From Pedobacter duraquae (GTDB lineage: Bacteria; Bacteroidota; Bacteroidia; Sphingobacteriales; Sphingobacteriaceae), in NCBI RefSeq assembly GCF_004362245.1, contig NZ_SNWM01000001.1, forward strand, positions 1,054,001 to 1,118,000: DNA of 64,000 nucleotides, given 5' to 3'. A model generated the notes under the pieces. The model was not told the origin of the DNA. It made no database searches and saw only the letters and a list, made by a program, of their open reading frames with translations. The number at the start of each line of letters is the position of its first letter. Positions within the stretch are counted from its first letter, which is position 1. The position numbers and the translations under genes were made by a program. Below are positions 8,093 to 16,839 of this stretch, one piece after another.

Positions 8093-9226
8093 TTATTTGG
8101 TAGGAAAGCTTGTCCGAATGTCCTGAATATAAAAACCTGCCAACGCATCAATAAACTGATCTGGATTTGACCCCATCAGGTTTGTGAGCACAACAATTGA
8201 CAAATCATCTTTCAGGTAAACGAACACCGCAGAGCGGCCACCTCCAACAGGAGCCACCGCAGGATGTTTTTCCCTGGTTACCGTAGGCCAACCGAGTGCG
8301 TAGCCATTAGTAAGCCTGTTAAAGCCACCAACTTTACCATTGTTCAATATCGCAGGTGTCCATAAGGCTTCAATGCTGCTTTTTTCCTTCAGTAACTTAC
8401 CTGTTTTCAATGCAATAATCCAGTTTGCCATATCTGTCGATGTAGAAAGAATACCCGCAGCGGTTCTAAAGAATTCCGGAAATTGCATGTAACCGATCCC
8501 AGGTGTTTTAGTTCTTATGTAATCATCGCCCAGCTGCTTTGTCATCCGGTAGGCACCTGCATAATTTGGTATCACATCAAAGGAATCGCCAAAGCGTGTC
8601 AGCTTCATGCCTGCAACTTTAAACTGCCGCTCCTCAATAAACTTGGTGAAATGCATACCACTGAGTTTTGTGATGATCTGACCCAGTAAAACGTAACCCG
8701 TTTGGTTATAGCTAAACTTATCTCCCACAGCGAATTCCAACGGCAGCTTTTTCACTTCAGCCATCGCCATTGATTCCAGTCCTTTTCCCATCACCTGCTC
8801 ATCAGGCGTCATAATATCCGGAAGTCCTGAGGTATGCGTTAGTACCTGTTGAAGTGTAATCTTCTTCCAGGTGTCTGGCAAACTATCTATATACTTGGAA
8901 ACAGGATCTGTAATTTTCAGTTTGCCAGCCTCGACAAGTTGCATTACCGCAATTCCAACAAAAGCCTTGGTAATAGAATTGACAGAAAACATGCTCTCAT
9001 CACTTGCCTTGATGTTATATTCTAGATTAGCAACGCCATAGGTAGTGTTTTTTAATACTTTTCCACCGCGAATAATTGATACTTGCAAAGCCGGAATATG
9101 TCGCTGCTCCATCTTATTCTTAAGAAAGACATCAACACTATCAGAGACATTATTTTGCTGGGCTACTGCGGAGGTAGATAACATTCCAATAAATGGGACT
9201 AACAGGGAGAGTTGCTTAAGATTCAT
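8093..9226 (-). CDS. Secreted serine hydrolase of the beta-lactamase / penicillin-binding family
   Basis: A 377-residue protein with a signal peptide (about 1-22, ending SAVAQQ). The nucleophile motif S-I-T-K (SVNSITKAFVGIAV) lies near residue 85 and a YNQTGYVLLG stretch near 178. In the latter the usual Y-x-N reads Y-N-Q. A GGGRSA segment near 340 stands where class C enzymes have K/H-T-G. This is the broad family that includes AmpC, D-aminopeptidases and esterases, so the sequence does not prove beta-lactam hydrolysis. It is convergent with the methyltransferase gene and has its own upstream region, with a terminator at 9321-9363 separating it from the next gene. Confidence 0.9.
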   Translation of the reverse strand: MNLKQLSLLVPFIGMLSTSAVAQQNNVSDSVDVFLKNKMEQRHIPALQVSIIRGGKVLKNTTYGVANLEYNIKASDESMFSVNSITKAFVGIAVMQLVEAGKLKITDPVSKYIDSLPDTWKKITLQQVLTHTSGLPDIMTPDEQVMGKGLESMAMAEVKKLPLEFAVGDKFSYNQTGYVLLGQIITKLSGMHFTKFIEERQFKVAGMKLTRFGDSFDVIPNYAGAYRMTKQLGDDYIRTKTPGIGYMQFPEFFRTAAGILSTSTDMANWIIALKTGKLLKEKSSIEALWTPAILNNGKVGGFNRLTNGYALGWPTVTREKHPAVAPVGGGRSAVFVYLKDDLSIVVLTNLMGSNPDQFIDALAGFYIQDIRTSFPTK

Positions 9227-9320
9227 AATATAAAGGATATATCTTATAGACGAAAATAAAAAACATTGGTTACGGGAAAATTTTAAAAATCACTCAATAG
9301 CGTTTGAATCAGCGGAATAA

Positions 9321-9363
9321 AAAAAGAGGGGAATTGCCTTTCCAAGCTAATTCCCCTCTTTTT
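9321..9363 (-). terminator. Rho-independent terminator downstream of the PRC-barrel gene
   Basis: The arms AGAGGGGAATT (9325-9335) and AATTCCCCTCT (9349-9359) pair perfectly around a 13-nt loop and are flanked by A and T runs on both sides. The U-tract on the minus strand comes from the A run at 9319-9325. It ends the OmpA/PRC-barrel transcript before the serine hydrolase promoter. Confidence 0.85.
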
Positions 9364-9385
9364 AAAAAAATGTATACTTATCGAA

Positions 9386-9868
9386 TTAATCCAACGGCTT
9401 GCGCGTGTAACCCCTGTCGATAAAATGGCGGTGGTTGTAGAAATCGTCCTGATTCTGTAAATCATTCATTACTGCAACTACGTGTTCTGCTGTTCCCACC
9501 AGGATTTCGCGAATCTGTAACTCCTGACCGGGTGTGATTTCGCCTTTAACATATTCAGGCAGCGATGGCAAATGTGCCGCGATTGCTTCCGTTAACAATA
9601 CCTCGTCTTCTGTTTCATGTAAAGTAACGAGGCCTATAGGGATTAGCACATATTTTTCCTCGTCCAGCTCGTAGCCATCAAGGTCTGTGATGATATACCT
9701 CACTTTACGCGATTCAGTATCAAAGATCAGATCTTCCACTTCACCAATATAATCACCTGCTGAATCGAAAATCTCCCAGCCAATTATATCCGGTTGATGA
9801 TCTGCAATCTCAAAGTCGCTTCCACTTAATTCCTGCAGGCGTGCACTTCTATTTTCTTCTAGTCCCAT
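9386..9868 (-). CDS. PRC-barrel domain protein
   Basis: A 160-residue acidic cytoplasmic protein. Residues about 25-95 form a PRC-barrel (IIGWEIFDSAGDYIGEVEDL, then VRYIITDLDG and KYVLIPIGLVTLHE), a small beta-barrel fold found in RimM and photosynthetic reaction centres. In stand-alone form its binding partner is usually unknown. The C-terminal part (EYVKGEITPGQELQIREIL) is typical of stress-linked PRC proteins in Bacteroidota. It lies 26 bp downstream of the OmpA gene, so the two are probably one operon. A strong terminator follows. Confidence 0.85.
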   Translation of the reverse strand: MGLEENRSARLQELSGSDFEIADHQPDIIGWEIFDSAGDYIGEVEDLIFDTESRKVRYIITDLDGYELDEEKYVLIPIGLVTLHETEDEVLLTEAIAAHLPSLPEYVKGEITPGQELQIREILVGTAEHVVAVMNDLQNQDDFYNHRHFIDRGYTRKPLD

Positions 9869-9894
9869 GACTTCATTTTTTTTCGTTAATAATT

Positions 9895-10503
9895 CTATTT
9901 GGCAGCAAGCGCTACTATTTCAACGCTCCTATTCAATTTTTTGCCTTTCTCCGTCGCATTTGTTGCTACTGGATCTGACTCCCCTTTGGACTGTACGGTA
10001 ATTAAATCTGCAGAAAATCCATTTTGAATAAGCCAGTCTTTAACCACCTCAGCCCGGGAAGCGCCTAACTTCTTATTGTGCTCAGCGGTACCTGTCGCAT
10101 CGGTATTTCCATACACTGCCAACGATGCACCATTAAAGCGCTTTTTCAGTGAGGCAGCAATTTGTTGCAGCTGTACATCAGCGGCACGCTGGATCTCGCT
10201 TTGATCTTTTGCAAAGAGGATATTTTCTCCTATACCATAAATAGTATATTTTGAAGTGCTGCGGATTACTATTCCAGTATCCGTTACTTCCTCGTAGGTG
10301 GTATCTGGTGTGTTAAAATCTACCTGATTCCAATCCACTACCGTTTTTGCCAGCGTATCCCTGGTTGTTGTGTCTGCAAGGCCTGTTGTTTTTGATTCAT
10401 TGCATCCACGCATCAGGAAAAATAGCAGTGCCAGCGCTATCAGCACTAATATTATCCACACAATTGGATTCTTCTTTTTTGGTTGTACATCTAATTCGGC
10501 CAT
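9895..10503 (-). CDS. OmpA family peptidoglycan-associated protein
   Basis: About 202 residues from the ATG at 10503 (MAELDVQPKKKNPIVW). The frame is open 30 codons further up to 10593, but that extension looks non-coding. A single hydrophobic helix (about 16-33, WIILVLIALALLFFLM) is followed by C-N-E-S; the helix, preceded by lysines, may be a membrane anchor. The C-terminal 110 residues are an OmpA domain (NILFAKDQSEIQRAADVQLQ, then VYGNTDATGTAEHNKKLGAS with the Arg of GASRAEVVKDWL), which binds diaminopimelate of peptidoglycan. The PRC-barrel gene follows 26 bp downstream. It likely links the cell wall to the membrane. Confidence 0.9.
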   Translation of the reverse strand: MAELDVQPKKKNPIVWIILVLIALALLFFLMRGCNESKTTGLADTTTRDTLAKTVVDWNQVDFNTPDTTYEEVTDTGIVIRSTSKYTIYGIGENILFAKDQSEIQRAADVQLQQIAASLKKRFNGASLAVYGNTDATGTAEHNKKLGASRAEVVKDWLIQNGFSADLITVQSKGESDPVATNATEKGKKLNRSVEIVALAAK

Positions 10504-10755
10504 ACGTTTTATTTGTTTGATTGTAGTTGTGACTATAACTCCGTTCCGTCCCAATAGTTTCGAAAACTTGTTAAATCGAGGAAGCCTGATCACATGCCCT
10601 ACTTGCTAACTCAGAAAATGAAAAGAAATATATTATTACCAACAGAAAAATAAAAACGCATAGCTGCAATCCAATTTATCTAATAAAAAAGTTAAAATCT
10701 GTTAAAGACAATGGAATCGAGTTGATAAGAACTATATTGGAAGAAAAGTATCTCA

Positions 10756-12513
10756 ATGTCTAAATTAACTTCCTGCTCTCAATCTAATGCAGCTGACCTT
10801 CCTGCGTATTACCTGCGTTTAGTGTTAGCTACTTGCATCAGCATTATGTTTCTAAGTGCACCAGTTATGGCGCAGTTGATCACAGTTAAAGGAAGTGTCA
10901 CCGATCAGCAAACGAAGAAAATAATTTCAGGGGTATCGGTCAAGATCGGGCAATATGGAACCTCAACCGATTCTGAGGGTAAATATGTTATTCTCGTTCA
11001 AAAGGATGTTGTGCAGCAACATGGTGTTACCTTTAGCAGTGTAGGTTATAAAAAGGGAACCGTAGCTTTTGCCGATAAAGATTTAAATATTGCACTCGTT
11101 CCATCATCAACGGCTTTGAACGAAGTTGTTATTTCTGTCAAAACAGAAAGCATCATTAACAAAGCCATCCGAAAAATACCGGAGAACTATCCAATCAAAG
11201 ATTTTATCCTGACTGGTAATCTTCGGATTATAAATTCGGCCAAAGACAGTGTCACTGATACCTATTATTATAAAAGTGATGCCGTAATGAGGCTCTATTA
11301 TCCAGGATATACAAACAAAAAATCCCCGGATGTCTCGCTAATTCATAAAAAAGACACACTTGCCTTCGATCCCAATAACAAGCCGGCCCTACGCTGGGTT
11401 TCAGGCTATACAAGTATAGCCTACAAAGATTTTGTGCATTCAAAAAATGAACTGTTAACACCTAATACGACCAAATTCAAATTTGTTGTAAATGGTAAAG
11501 ACTGGATCAATAACACCCGTGTATATGTAATCAACTTCTTTTCGACGCAAAAAGTTGGAGATGCAGGAACTATCTACATAGATACCGCCAGCTATGCATT
11601 CGTCAAGATCACCGTCACCAATTACAATATTAAACAGTCTTTTGTTATTGGAATAGACAAAAGCACCAATGTAATTGATTACAAAAAGCAAGGTGACAAA
11701 TGGTATCTCGATGCTACAGAAACCAATATCATCACACATTATAACAAGTTTGATGTTTTTAAAACCTCAAAATTTAAATCAAGTGCGATTGAGCTCAATG
11801 ACGTACAGCCTTTTTCTTACGCCGATATCCTGCCAAATATGATGGAGGATGTTAAGATCCAAAATCCAAAGGGGCTTTCGGCACCTGCAAGCACCTCAAT
11901 TTCTACAACACCATTTGCAACTGTTACTATCCCCAAGATTGAGGCTAGTGAGCCTCCTAAAAATTTCATTAAAAACAAAAACCGTTTCATGGAAGCTTTT
12001 AGAAGCTTTGTTACCAACGACAATCTCCGCGGAGCTGTAGGTTTATCCAGCCTGCCATTCAGCATTGATGGTGATCAACCGGCATTAGGACGGTCTCTCA
12101 GTCCGCTGAGCAATTATGGGTTTTATTCCAGCACGCAGATACGCCTGATCCAAAAAAGCCAGCTTTTCTTGCAACTGGAGGGTATGCGCAACTATGGTAT
12201 TGGCGGACTGAAAAACTATGAATCCAGCTATAGTCTGATTTACAACATCCAGTTAAACAAGTCAGGCCATCCGATAACACTTTCAACATCCTTCGGAATA
12301 TCCGATATCAGACTGTCAAAAAAAGGCACAGAATGGTACAAACAAAAAAGTCTGGTCTATGGTCTTAACTTAAACTACGAAATCAGTCCACGTGTAATCT
12401 GGTATGTCTCGGGGAAATATTATGATCCTACGCGCACCGTAAACAACGGTCTATTAATCGAAACACATCCTGTAACCGTCGGAACAGGCCTGATATTTAA
12501 GTTGAAAATTTAA
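10756..12513 (+). CDS. DUF5686-type outer-membrane protein with carboxypeptidase-regulatory-like domain
   Basis: 585 residues. A hydrophobic signal region ends near SAPVMAQ (residue 39). A CarboxypepD_reg-like beta-sandwich follows at about 43-115 (VKGSVTDQQTKKIISGVSVK, then STDSEGKY). The remainder (IINKAIRKIPENYPIKDF onward) resembles the DUF5686 family of Bacteroidota. The sequence ends in strands resembling outer-membrane beta-barrel strands. The extra N-terminal residues before the signal core (MSKLTSCSQSNAADLP) may mean a slightly later start, but no better ATG is present. It is monocistronic and convergent with the acetyltransferase gene, 3 bp apart. Its role is unknown beyond an envelope location. 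Confidence 0.82.
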   Translation: MSKLTSCSQSNAADLPAYYLRLVLATCISIMFLSAPVMAQLITVKGSVTDQQTKKIISGVSVKIGQYGTSTDSEGKYVILVQKDVVQQHGVTFSSVGYKKGTVAFADKDLNIALVPSSTALNEVVISVKTESIINKAIRKIPENYPIKDFILTGNLRIINSAKDSVTDTYYYKSDAVMRLYYPGYTNKKSPDVSLIHKKDTLAFDPNNKPALRWVSGYTSIAYKDFVHSKNELLTPNTTKFKFVVNGKDWINNTRVYVINFFSTQKVGDAGTIYIDTASYAFVKITVTNYNIKQSFVIGIDKSTNVIDYKKQGDKWYLDATETNIITHYNKFDVFKTSKFKSSAIELNDVQPFSYADILPNMMEDVKIQNPKGLSAPASTSISTTPFATVTIPKIEASEPPKNFIKNKNRFMEAFRSFVTNDNLRGAVGLSSLPFSIDGDQPALGRSLSPLSNYGFYSSTQIRLIQKSQLFLQLEGMRNYGIGGLKNYESSYSLIYNIQLNKSGHPITLSTSFGISDIRLSKKGTEWYKQKSLVYGLNLNYEISPRVIWYVSGKYYDPTRTVNNGLLIETHPVTVGTGLIFKLKI

Positions 12514-12516
12514 CCG

Positions 12517-13107
12517 TTATAACTTAGCAAACAAATTCATTTTAACTGTTTGTTCCCATTCCGATTTCAAGATGCTTAGGATAATGCTATCCCTACGACC
12601 GCCAACATTTGTAGGCATGTGGCTCCGTAGCACCCCTTCAACTGTGCACCCAATACTTTTCATAGCTGCAATACTTTTTACGTTGTTATTATCTGCCCTG
12701 AACTCCACCCGTTCCACTTGTAAAGTTTCAAATGCATAACGTAACAGCAGGAATTTACAATGCCTATTTAGCCCCGTACCCTGAAAATCTTTGCCATACC
12801 AGGTATACCCCAGCTGTAAACTTCCTTTTTCAAGCTGGATATCATAAAACCTGGTACTTCCCGCATAACGGTTTGTACGCTTGTCGAACACCACGAAGGG
12901 ATACTCAGTGCCTGCATCCCGTTCTTTTACTGCAGTTTCAATGTAAGTACGTAATGTGTCCTCGCCCGCCACGGCCACGAGAGAAAACTTCCAGATCTCC
13001 GGTTCATGAAGTGCAAATGGCAGCAAGTGTTCAAAATCTTTTATTTCCAAAGGTTGTAAGCGCACTACGTCATCTTCGAGGATAACGTTATCAATTTTAG
13101 GTATCAT
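12517..13107 (-). CDS. GNAT family N-acetyltransferase (RimJ/RimL-like)
   Basis: A 196-residue GNAT enzyme. Residues 8-25 (DDVVRLQPLEIKDFEHLL) open the fold. The region YAGSTRFYDIQLEKGSLQLG and then the acetyl-CoA-binding segment near GTGLNRHCKFLLLRYAF (QGTGLN replaces Q/RxxGxG/A) support the assignment. The VERVEFRADNNNVKSIAAM and SIGCTVEGVLR elements match RimL-like acetyltransferases that act on small amines or protein N-termini. It lies 9 bp downstream of the PaiB-like gene and should be cotranscribed with it. A GNAT-PaiB pair next to a MocR regulator suggests a polyamine or amine detoxification role, by analogy with PaiA/PaiB of Bacillus; that is inference. Confidence 0.9.
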   Translation of the reverse strand: MIPKIDNVILEDDVVRLQPLEIKDFEHLLPFALHEPEIWKFSLVAVAGEDTLRTYIETAVKERDAGTEYPFVVFDKRTNRYAGSTRFYDIQLEKGSLQLGYTWYGKDFQGTGLNRHCKFLLLRYAFETLQVERVEFRADNNNVKSIAAMKSIGCTVEGVLRSHMPTNVGGRRDSIILSILKSEWEQTVKMNLFAKL

Positions 13108-13116
13108 ATATTATAT

Positions 13117-13719
13117 TTATTTACGCATGAAGTTGGCAAGATCACGTTCATGGCTCGACTCACGCTGTGAAAGATCACTTATAATTTTTGTTTTTTCGGT
13201 TTCCGTTCTGTTCTGACTAAGCTTTTTCTTTGCCTGTAAATCTGTAATTGTTAGCTCAAAGGCAACAATGCCCTTGATCATCTTGAGCTTGTAGGATTCG
13301 TCAAAGCGATCCCACTGGGCTTTGTAGCCTGATTCATAATTCACAATAGTAGCCTCCAGCACATCTAGCGTCTGTTTCACATCCTGCAATAACTTTACCG
13401 TACCATAGGCATGCACTGCGATATAGTTCCAGGTGGGTACATTCCGTTCATGATCATAATTTTTTGGTGAGATATAGGCGTGTGGCTCAGTAAAAATAAC
13501 CAGGACATCTCCCTCAGTGATGCGCTCCCACTGTGTGTTTGCCCTGGCAAAATGAGCGGTCAGCATGATGTCTTCCCCTCGCTCGGATATCACAAATGGC
13601 AGGTGTGTTGCAACAGGCAGCTTATCTTCTACTGATATCATTGTAGCAAAACTATACCGCTTCATAAATTCAATCACCTCGTTCTGGTCCGTTACCAGGA
13701 AATTTTTAGGTATATACAT
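13117..13719 (-). CDS. PaiB-family FMN-binding protein (negative transcriptional regulator family)
   Basis: A 200-residue protein of the PaiB/FMN-binding split-barrel family. It begins MYIPKNFLVTDQNEVIEFMK with the family's VATHLPFVI and LTAHFARANTQW motifs, and contains HAYISPKNYDHERNVPTWNY and VHAYG. In Bacillus the PaiA-PaiB pair affects sporulation and protease genes. Family members bind FMN or haem and often carry out redox chemistry, so the regulator name is historical. It is the first gene of a two-gene minus-strand unit (with the GNAT gene) and is divergent from the MocR regulator, with 81 bp between the two starts. Confidence 0.92.
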   Translation of the reverse strand: MYIPKNFLVTDQNEVIEFMKRYSFATMISVEDKLPVATHLPFVISERGEDIMLTAHFARANTQWERITEGDVLVIFTEPHAYISPKNYDHERNVPTWNYIAVHAYGTVKLLQDVKQTLDVLEATIVNYESGYKAQWDRFDESYKLKMIKGIVAFELTITDLQAKKKLSQNRTETEKTKIISDLSQRESSHERDLANFMRK

Positions 13720-13749
13720 TGCTTTTATTTTTTACAAAAATGTACCTTT

Positions 13750-13796
13750 ATTGGATCACTGTAATCATCCAATTTAAACAATTACGGTAGTCCAAT
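13750..13796. promoter_or_regulatory. Candidate MocR operator in the divergent paiB/mocR promoter
   Basis: ATTGGAT at 13750-13756 and ATCCAAT at 13767-13773 form a perfect 7-bp inverted repeat. A third half-site TCCAAT (13791-13796) lies just before the regulator's ATG at 13801. MocR-type regulators usually bind direct and inverted repeats between themselves and a divergent target. The assignment is inferred from position and repeat structure. Confidence 0.55.
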
Positions 13797-13800
13797 AATA

Positions 13801-15273
13801 ATGCAATACCTGTCCTCCAGTCTTGATATTGATAAAAACTCAGCACAGCCAGTTTACCTTCAACTGGCCAGTCAGCTGATGGCACTGATTAATTCTGGTA
13901 CCTTGCAAAGCGGACAACAATTACCGGCTAGCAGAACGCTGGCAGCTCAGCTGGGCATCCATCGGAAAACTATAATCCGTGCTTACGACGAATTGATAGT
14001 ACAAGGATGGTTAGAAAGCAAACCGGGCAGCGGGACCTTCGTAGCAACCCAACTTCCGAAAATCAATCAGCGTACGCTGGGCGATTGCTCTGCATTGGGA
14101 AAAGATGCTTTAAAACATGCGGGATTTGCATTTGTCACAATGCCACATTTACAGCGTGAACTGACTTTACCGGACAATGGATATCATTTGGATGACGGCC
14201 TTCCCGATGCCCGTATTGCGCCACTGCAGGAACTTTCAAGCGCTTACCGCAGTCAGATGGCCTTAGGAAACCCCTATAGCCGACTTGGTTACGGAGACCC
14301 TGCCGGAGCCGCGAATCTGAGAACAGCACTTTCATCTTATTTAAATGAGACACGAGGCATGCAAACCACCGCAGCCAATGTCCTGATTACCAGAGGAACC
14401 GTGATGAGCATGTATCTTGCATGTACAGTTTTGTTAAAGCAAGGCGATCTTGTGGCCGTTACAGATTTAAGTTGGTCTGGTGCAGATGTCAACTTTAAAC
14501 AGGCCGGTGCGCGCATGATCAGAATCCCCACTGACGAAGCTGGGATTGATATCAATGCCCTTGAAGCTACCTGCAAGAAAATGCCCATCCGCATGTTATA
14601 TATCACTTCCCACCATCATTATCCAACAACGGTTTCCCTGCGTGCCGACCGCCGTATTGCTTTGTTACAGCTGGCACATCAATATGGTTTCATCTTGTTT
14701 GAAGACGATTATGATTACGATTTTCATTATGAAAACAAGCCTTTGCTGCCTTTAGCAAGTGTAGATCCATCAGGTATGGTCATCTATTCGGGTTCTTTTT
14801 CTAAAATTATATCCCCTGCCTTTCGTGTAGGCTACCTTGTGGGTCCGGAAGACCTCATTGCAGAACTCTCACTGCTGCGTAGAATTATAGACCGTCAGGG
14901 CGATTCTATCCTGGAAAACGCTATTGCCGAACTACTCCAAAACGGGATTATCCAGAAACACCTTCGCAAGTCACTACGAATGTACCGGGAACGTCGAAAT
15001 GTATTTTGTGAACTATTAAACGGACTTCAAAACTATGTTGACTATAAAATACCCGAAGGCGGAATGGCCATCTGGGCGAAGTTTGATCCGGCAATAGATC
15101 TCCATGATTTATCAGCTAAAGCATTAAAGAAAGGGCTTTATTTCTCCAACGGCAACATACATGCCCCAGGTAATCCAGCATTTAATTGTACCAGACTGGG
15201 TTTCGCATCCTCCACGCCCGACGAACTGGAAAAAAGCATGATGATCATGAGCAATTTACTTAAGGCACGCTAG
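13801..15273 (+). CDS. MocR/PdxR-family transcriptional regulator (GntR HTH fused to aminotransferase-like domain)
   Basis: 490 residues. An N-terminal GntR winged-helix domain (LQSGQQLPASRTLAAQLGIH, then RKTIIRAYDELIVQGWLESK) is followed by a class I aminotransferase-like domain. That domain keeps the PLP site: DDYDYDFHYE, and the Schiff-base lysine in SGSFSKIISPAFRVGYLVGP. Regulators of this type sense PLP, GABA, beta-alanine, taurine or other amines and usually control the adjacent divergent genes. Here those are paiB and the GNAT acetyltransferase. Length and domain order are normal for the family. The shared intergenic region carries the inverted repeat described separately. Confidence 0.93.
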   Translation: MQYLSSSLDIDKNSAQPVYLQLASQLMALINSGTLQSGQQLPASRTLAAQLGIHRKTIIRAYDELIVQGWLESKPGSGTFVATQLPKINQRTLGDCSALGKDALKHAGFAFVTMPHLQRELTLPDNGYHLDDGLPDARIAPLQELSSAYRSQMALGNPYSRLGYGDPAGAANLRTALSSYLNETRGMQTTAANVLITRGTVMSMYLACTVLLKQGDLVAVTDLSWSGADVNFKQAGARMIRIPTDEAGIDINALEATCKKMPIRMLYITSHHHYPTTVSLRADRRIALLQLAHQYGFILFEDDYDYDFHYENKPLLPLASVDPSGMVIYSGSFSKIISPAFRVGYLVGPEDLIAELSLLRRIIDRQGDSILENAIAELLQNGIIQKHLRKSLRMYRERRNVFCELLNGLQNYVDYKIPEGGMAIWAKFDPAIDLHDLSAKALKKGLYFSNGNIHAPGNPAFNCTRLGFASSTPDELEKSMMIMSNLLKAR

Positions 15274-15304
15274 CTTTACAGTTTTTTTAAGATCTTTGAA
15301 CGCT

Positions 15305-15499
15305 ATGGCGAATAAGAAGAAAGTAATTCCGGTAAAAAGCAAAACACCACCGCAAACCAGCAAACGCTATGTTAAAAGCAAGATCATACTGGTTGTTATC
15401 ATCGTTGTATTAGGCTTAATACTCGTTATAGATTCAAAAACACATTTTATCAAAAACCTTGTAGGCGATAAGACTATAGAGTTCCGTATGCGCAAATAA
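15305..15499 (+). CDS. Small single-pass membrane protein of unknown function
   Basis: 64 residues from the ATG at 15305 (MANKKKVIPVKS); a TTG 9 bp earlier would add only three residues. A Lys-rich N-terminal tail is followed by one hydrophobic helix (KIILVVIIVVLGLILVID) and a short polar tail ending FRMRK, giving an N-in topology. The gene follows mocR by 31 bp on the same strand and stops 2 bp before the convergent permease gene. I recognise no family. The clear positive-inside signature and tight placement support it as real. Confidence 0.6.
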   Translation: MANKKKVIPVKSKTPPQTSKRYVKSKIILVVIIVVLGLILVIDSKTHFIKNLVGDKTIEFRMRK

Positions 15500-15501
15500 G
15501 A

Positions 15502-16839
15502 CTATTTTACAAATGGCCACTCCTTTTTCAGCTTAGCCTTAACCAGGTAAACACCAGCGCCAAGCGCGGTAGTTAACACCCCACCAAGAACCATCACATA
15601 ACCTGTGGAAAGTAAAATCCCAAGCCACATCATTATTGCAATATAAACCGGCCATGGAAAAAACGGCATCTTAAAGGGAAAATCTTGCGTTCTTAATCTT
15701 CTTAATAACAATAGCCCTATGGCCTGCGCAATAAACTGCACAAGAATCCGCATCGCAAGAATAGCATTGATCACATCACTTAACTTGAACAGGAGACTGA
15801 ATATAAATGCAATAGCACCGATAAATAAAAGGGAAACATAGGGGAAATTACCTTTAGGATGTAATTTGGCAAAAACCTTAAAAAACGATCCATCAGCTGC
15901 CGCAGCATATGGAATCCTGCTGTAACCCAATGTAGCAGAGAATACAGAAGCAAAAGCTACAACAAGTACCAGACAAGTCACTAATTTCGCCGCAGTTGGT
16001 CCGGCAAGAATTTGCATAAAGGCACTGATCACAAATTTGCTGTCCTTGGCCTGCTCCCAGGGAATTACGCTGACCACACTGATGTTCATAGCCAGGTAAA
16101 GTACCGTTATTCCCAAAATAGAAAGAAACATGCTCCTGGGAATGTTTTTAGCTGGATTTATGATCTCGCCACCGAGGTGACAAACATTATAGTAGCCAAG
16201 ATAGCTATATACACTTTTGACGCTGGCGAAGCCAATTGCAGTGATGAACGCGTAGTTGACTGTTAACCCGTCATTGATTTGCTTTATCGGGCCCAGAAAA
16301 TTACCGTGGGCAATACCGCCGCCAATAATCCAGAAGAGCGTTAAGATAACTGCCGCCCACATTACCACACTTATTTTGCCAATCGCTTCGATTTTTCGAT
16401 ACAGCAGCGCCACAATGAGGATCACTACACCTCCACTAATTGCTTTAGACATGATCGGTGATACCGGAACGAGGTAGGAAAAATAATAAGCAAAGCCGAT
16501 AGACGCTGAAGCGATCACCAAGGGTGCCTGAATCATCGTTTGCCATACAAAGAGGAAACTCATCAATTTACCAACACCATTTTTACCAAAGGTCTCTTTA
16601 AGAAAATTATAGGATCCACCTGCCATCGGGAATGCTGCACCAAGCTCACTCCATACCATGGCATCAATGACCGATAAAAATGCGCCCGCCAGCCATGCAT
16701 ATAAAAAATAAGGACCGTTCATCATGCTGATTACCATGGGTAACGTAATGAACGGACCAATACCGACCATGTCGGTCATATTAATTGCCGTTGCCTGAAT
16801 CAGGCCAAGACTTCTTTTCTGAGTTGGAGCTGCTGTCAA
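15502..16839 (-). CDS. APC-superfamily amino-acid permease
   Basis: A 445-residue polytopic protein with about 12 hydrophobic helices. The first contains the helix-breaking GIGPFITLP motif (MTDMVGIGPFITLP) that forms the substrate site in APC transporters. AFPMAGGSYNFLKETFG matches TM3 of the family. It should import amino acids or polyamines by cation or exchange coupling; substrate is not evident. Its promoter lies in the 388-bp gap to its right. It is convergent with the small membrane protein. Confidence 0.9.
   Translation of the reverse strand: MTAAPTQKRSLGLIQATAINMTDMVGIGPFITLPMVISMMNGPYFLYAWLAGAFLSVIDAMVWSELGAAFPMAGGSYNFLKETFGKNGVGKLMSFLFVWQTMIQAPLVIASASIGFAYYFSYLVPVSPIMSKAISGGVVILIVALLYRKIEAIGKISVVMWAAVILTLFWIIGGGIAHGNFLGPIKQINDGLTVNYAFITAIGFASVKSVYSYLGYYNVCHLGGEIINPAKNIPRSMFLSILGITVLYLAMNISVVSVIPWEQAKDSKFVISAFMQILAGPTAAKLVTCLVLVVAFASVFSATLGYSRIPYAAAADGSFFKVFAKLHPKGNFPYVSLLFIGAIAFIFSLLFKLSDVINAILAMRILVQFIAQAIGLLLLRRLRTQDFPFKMPFFPWPVYIAIMMWLGILLSTGYVMVLGGVLTTALGAGVYLVKAKLKKEWPFVK

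Noticed and set aside
8093-9226. Beta-lactam resistance gene
   Set aside because: The serine hydrolase has altered Y-x-N and K-T-G positions, so resistance should not be claimed from family alone.
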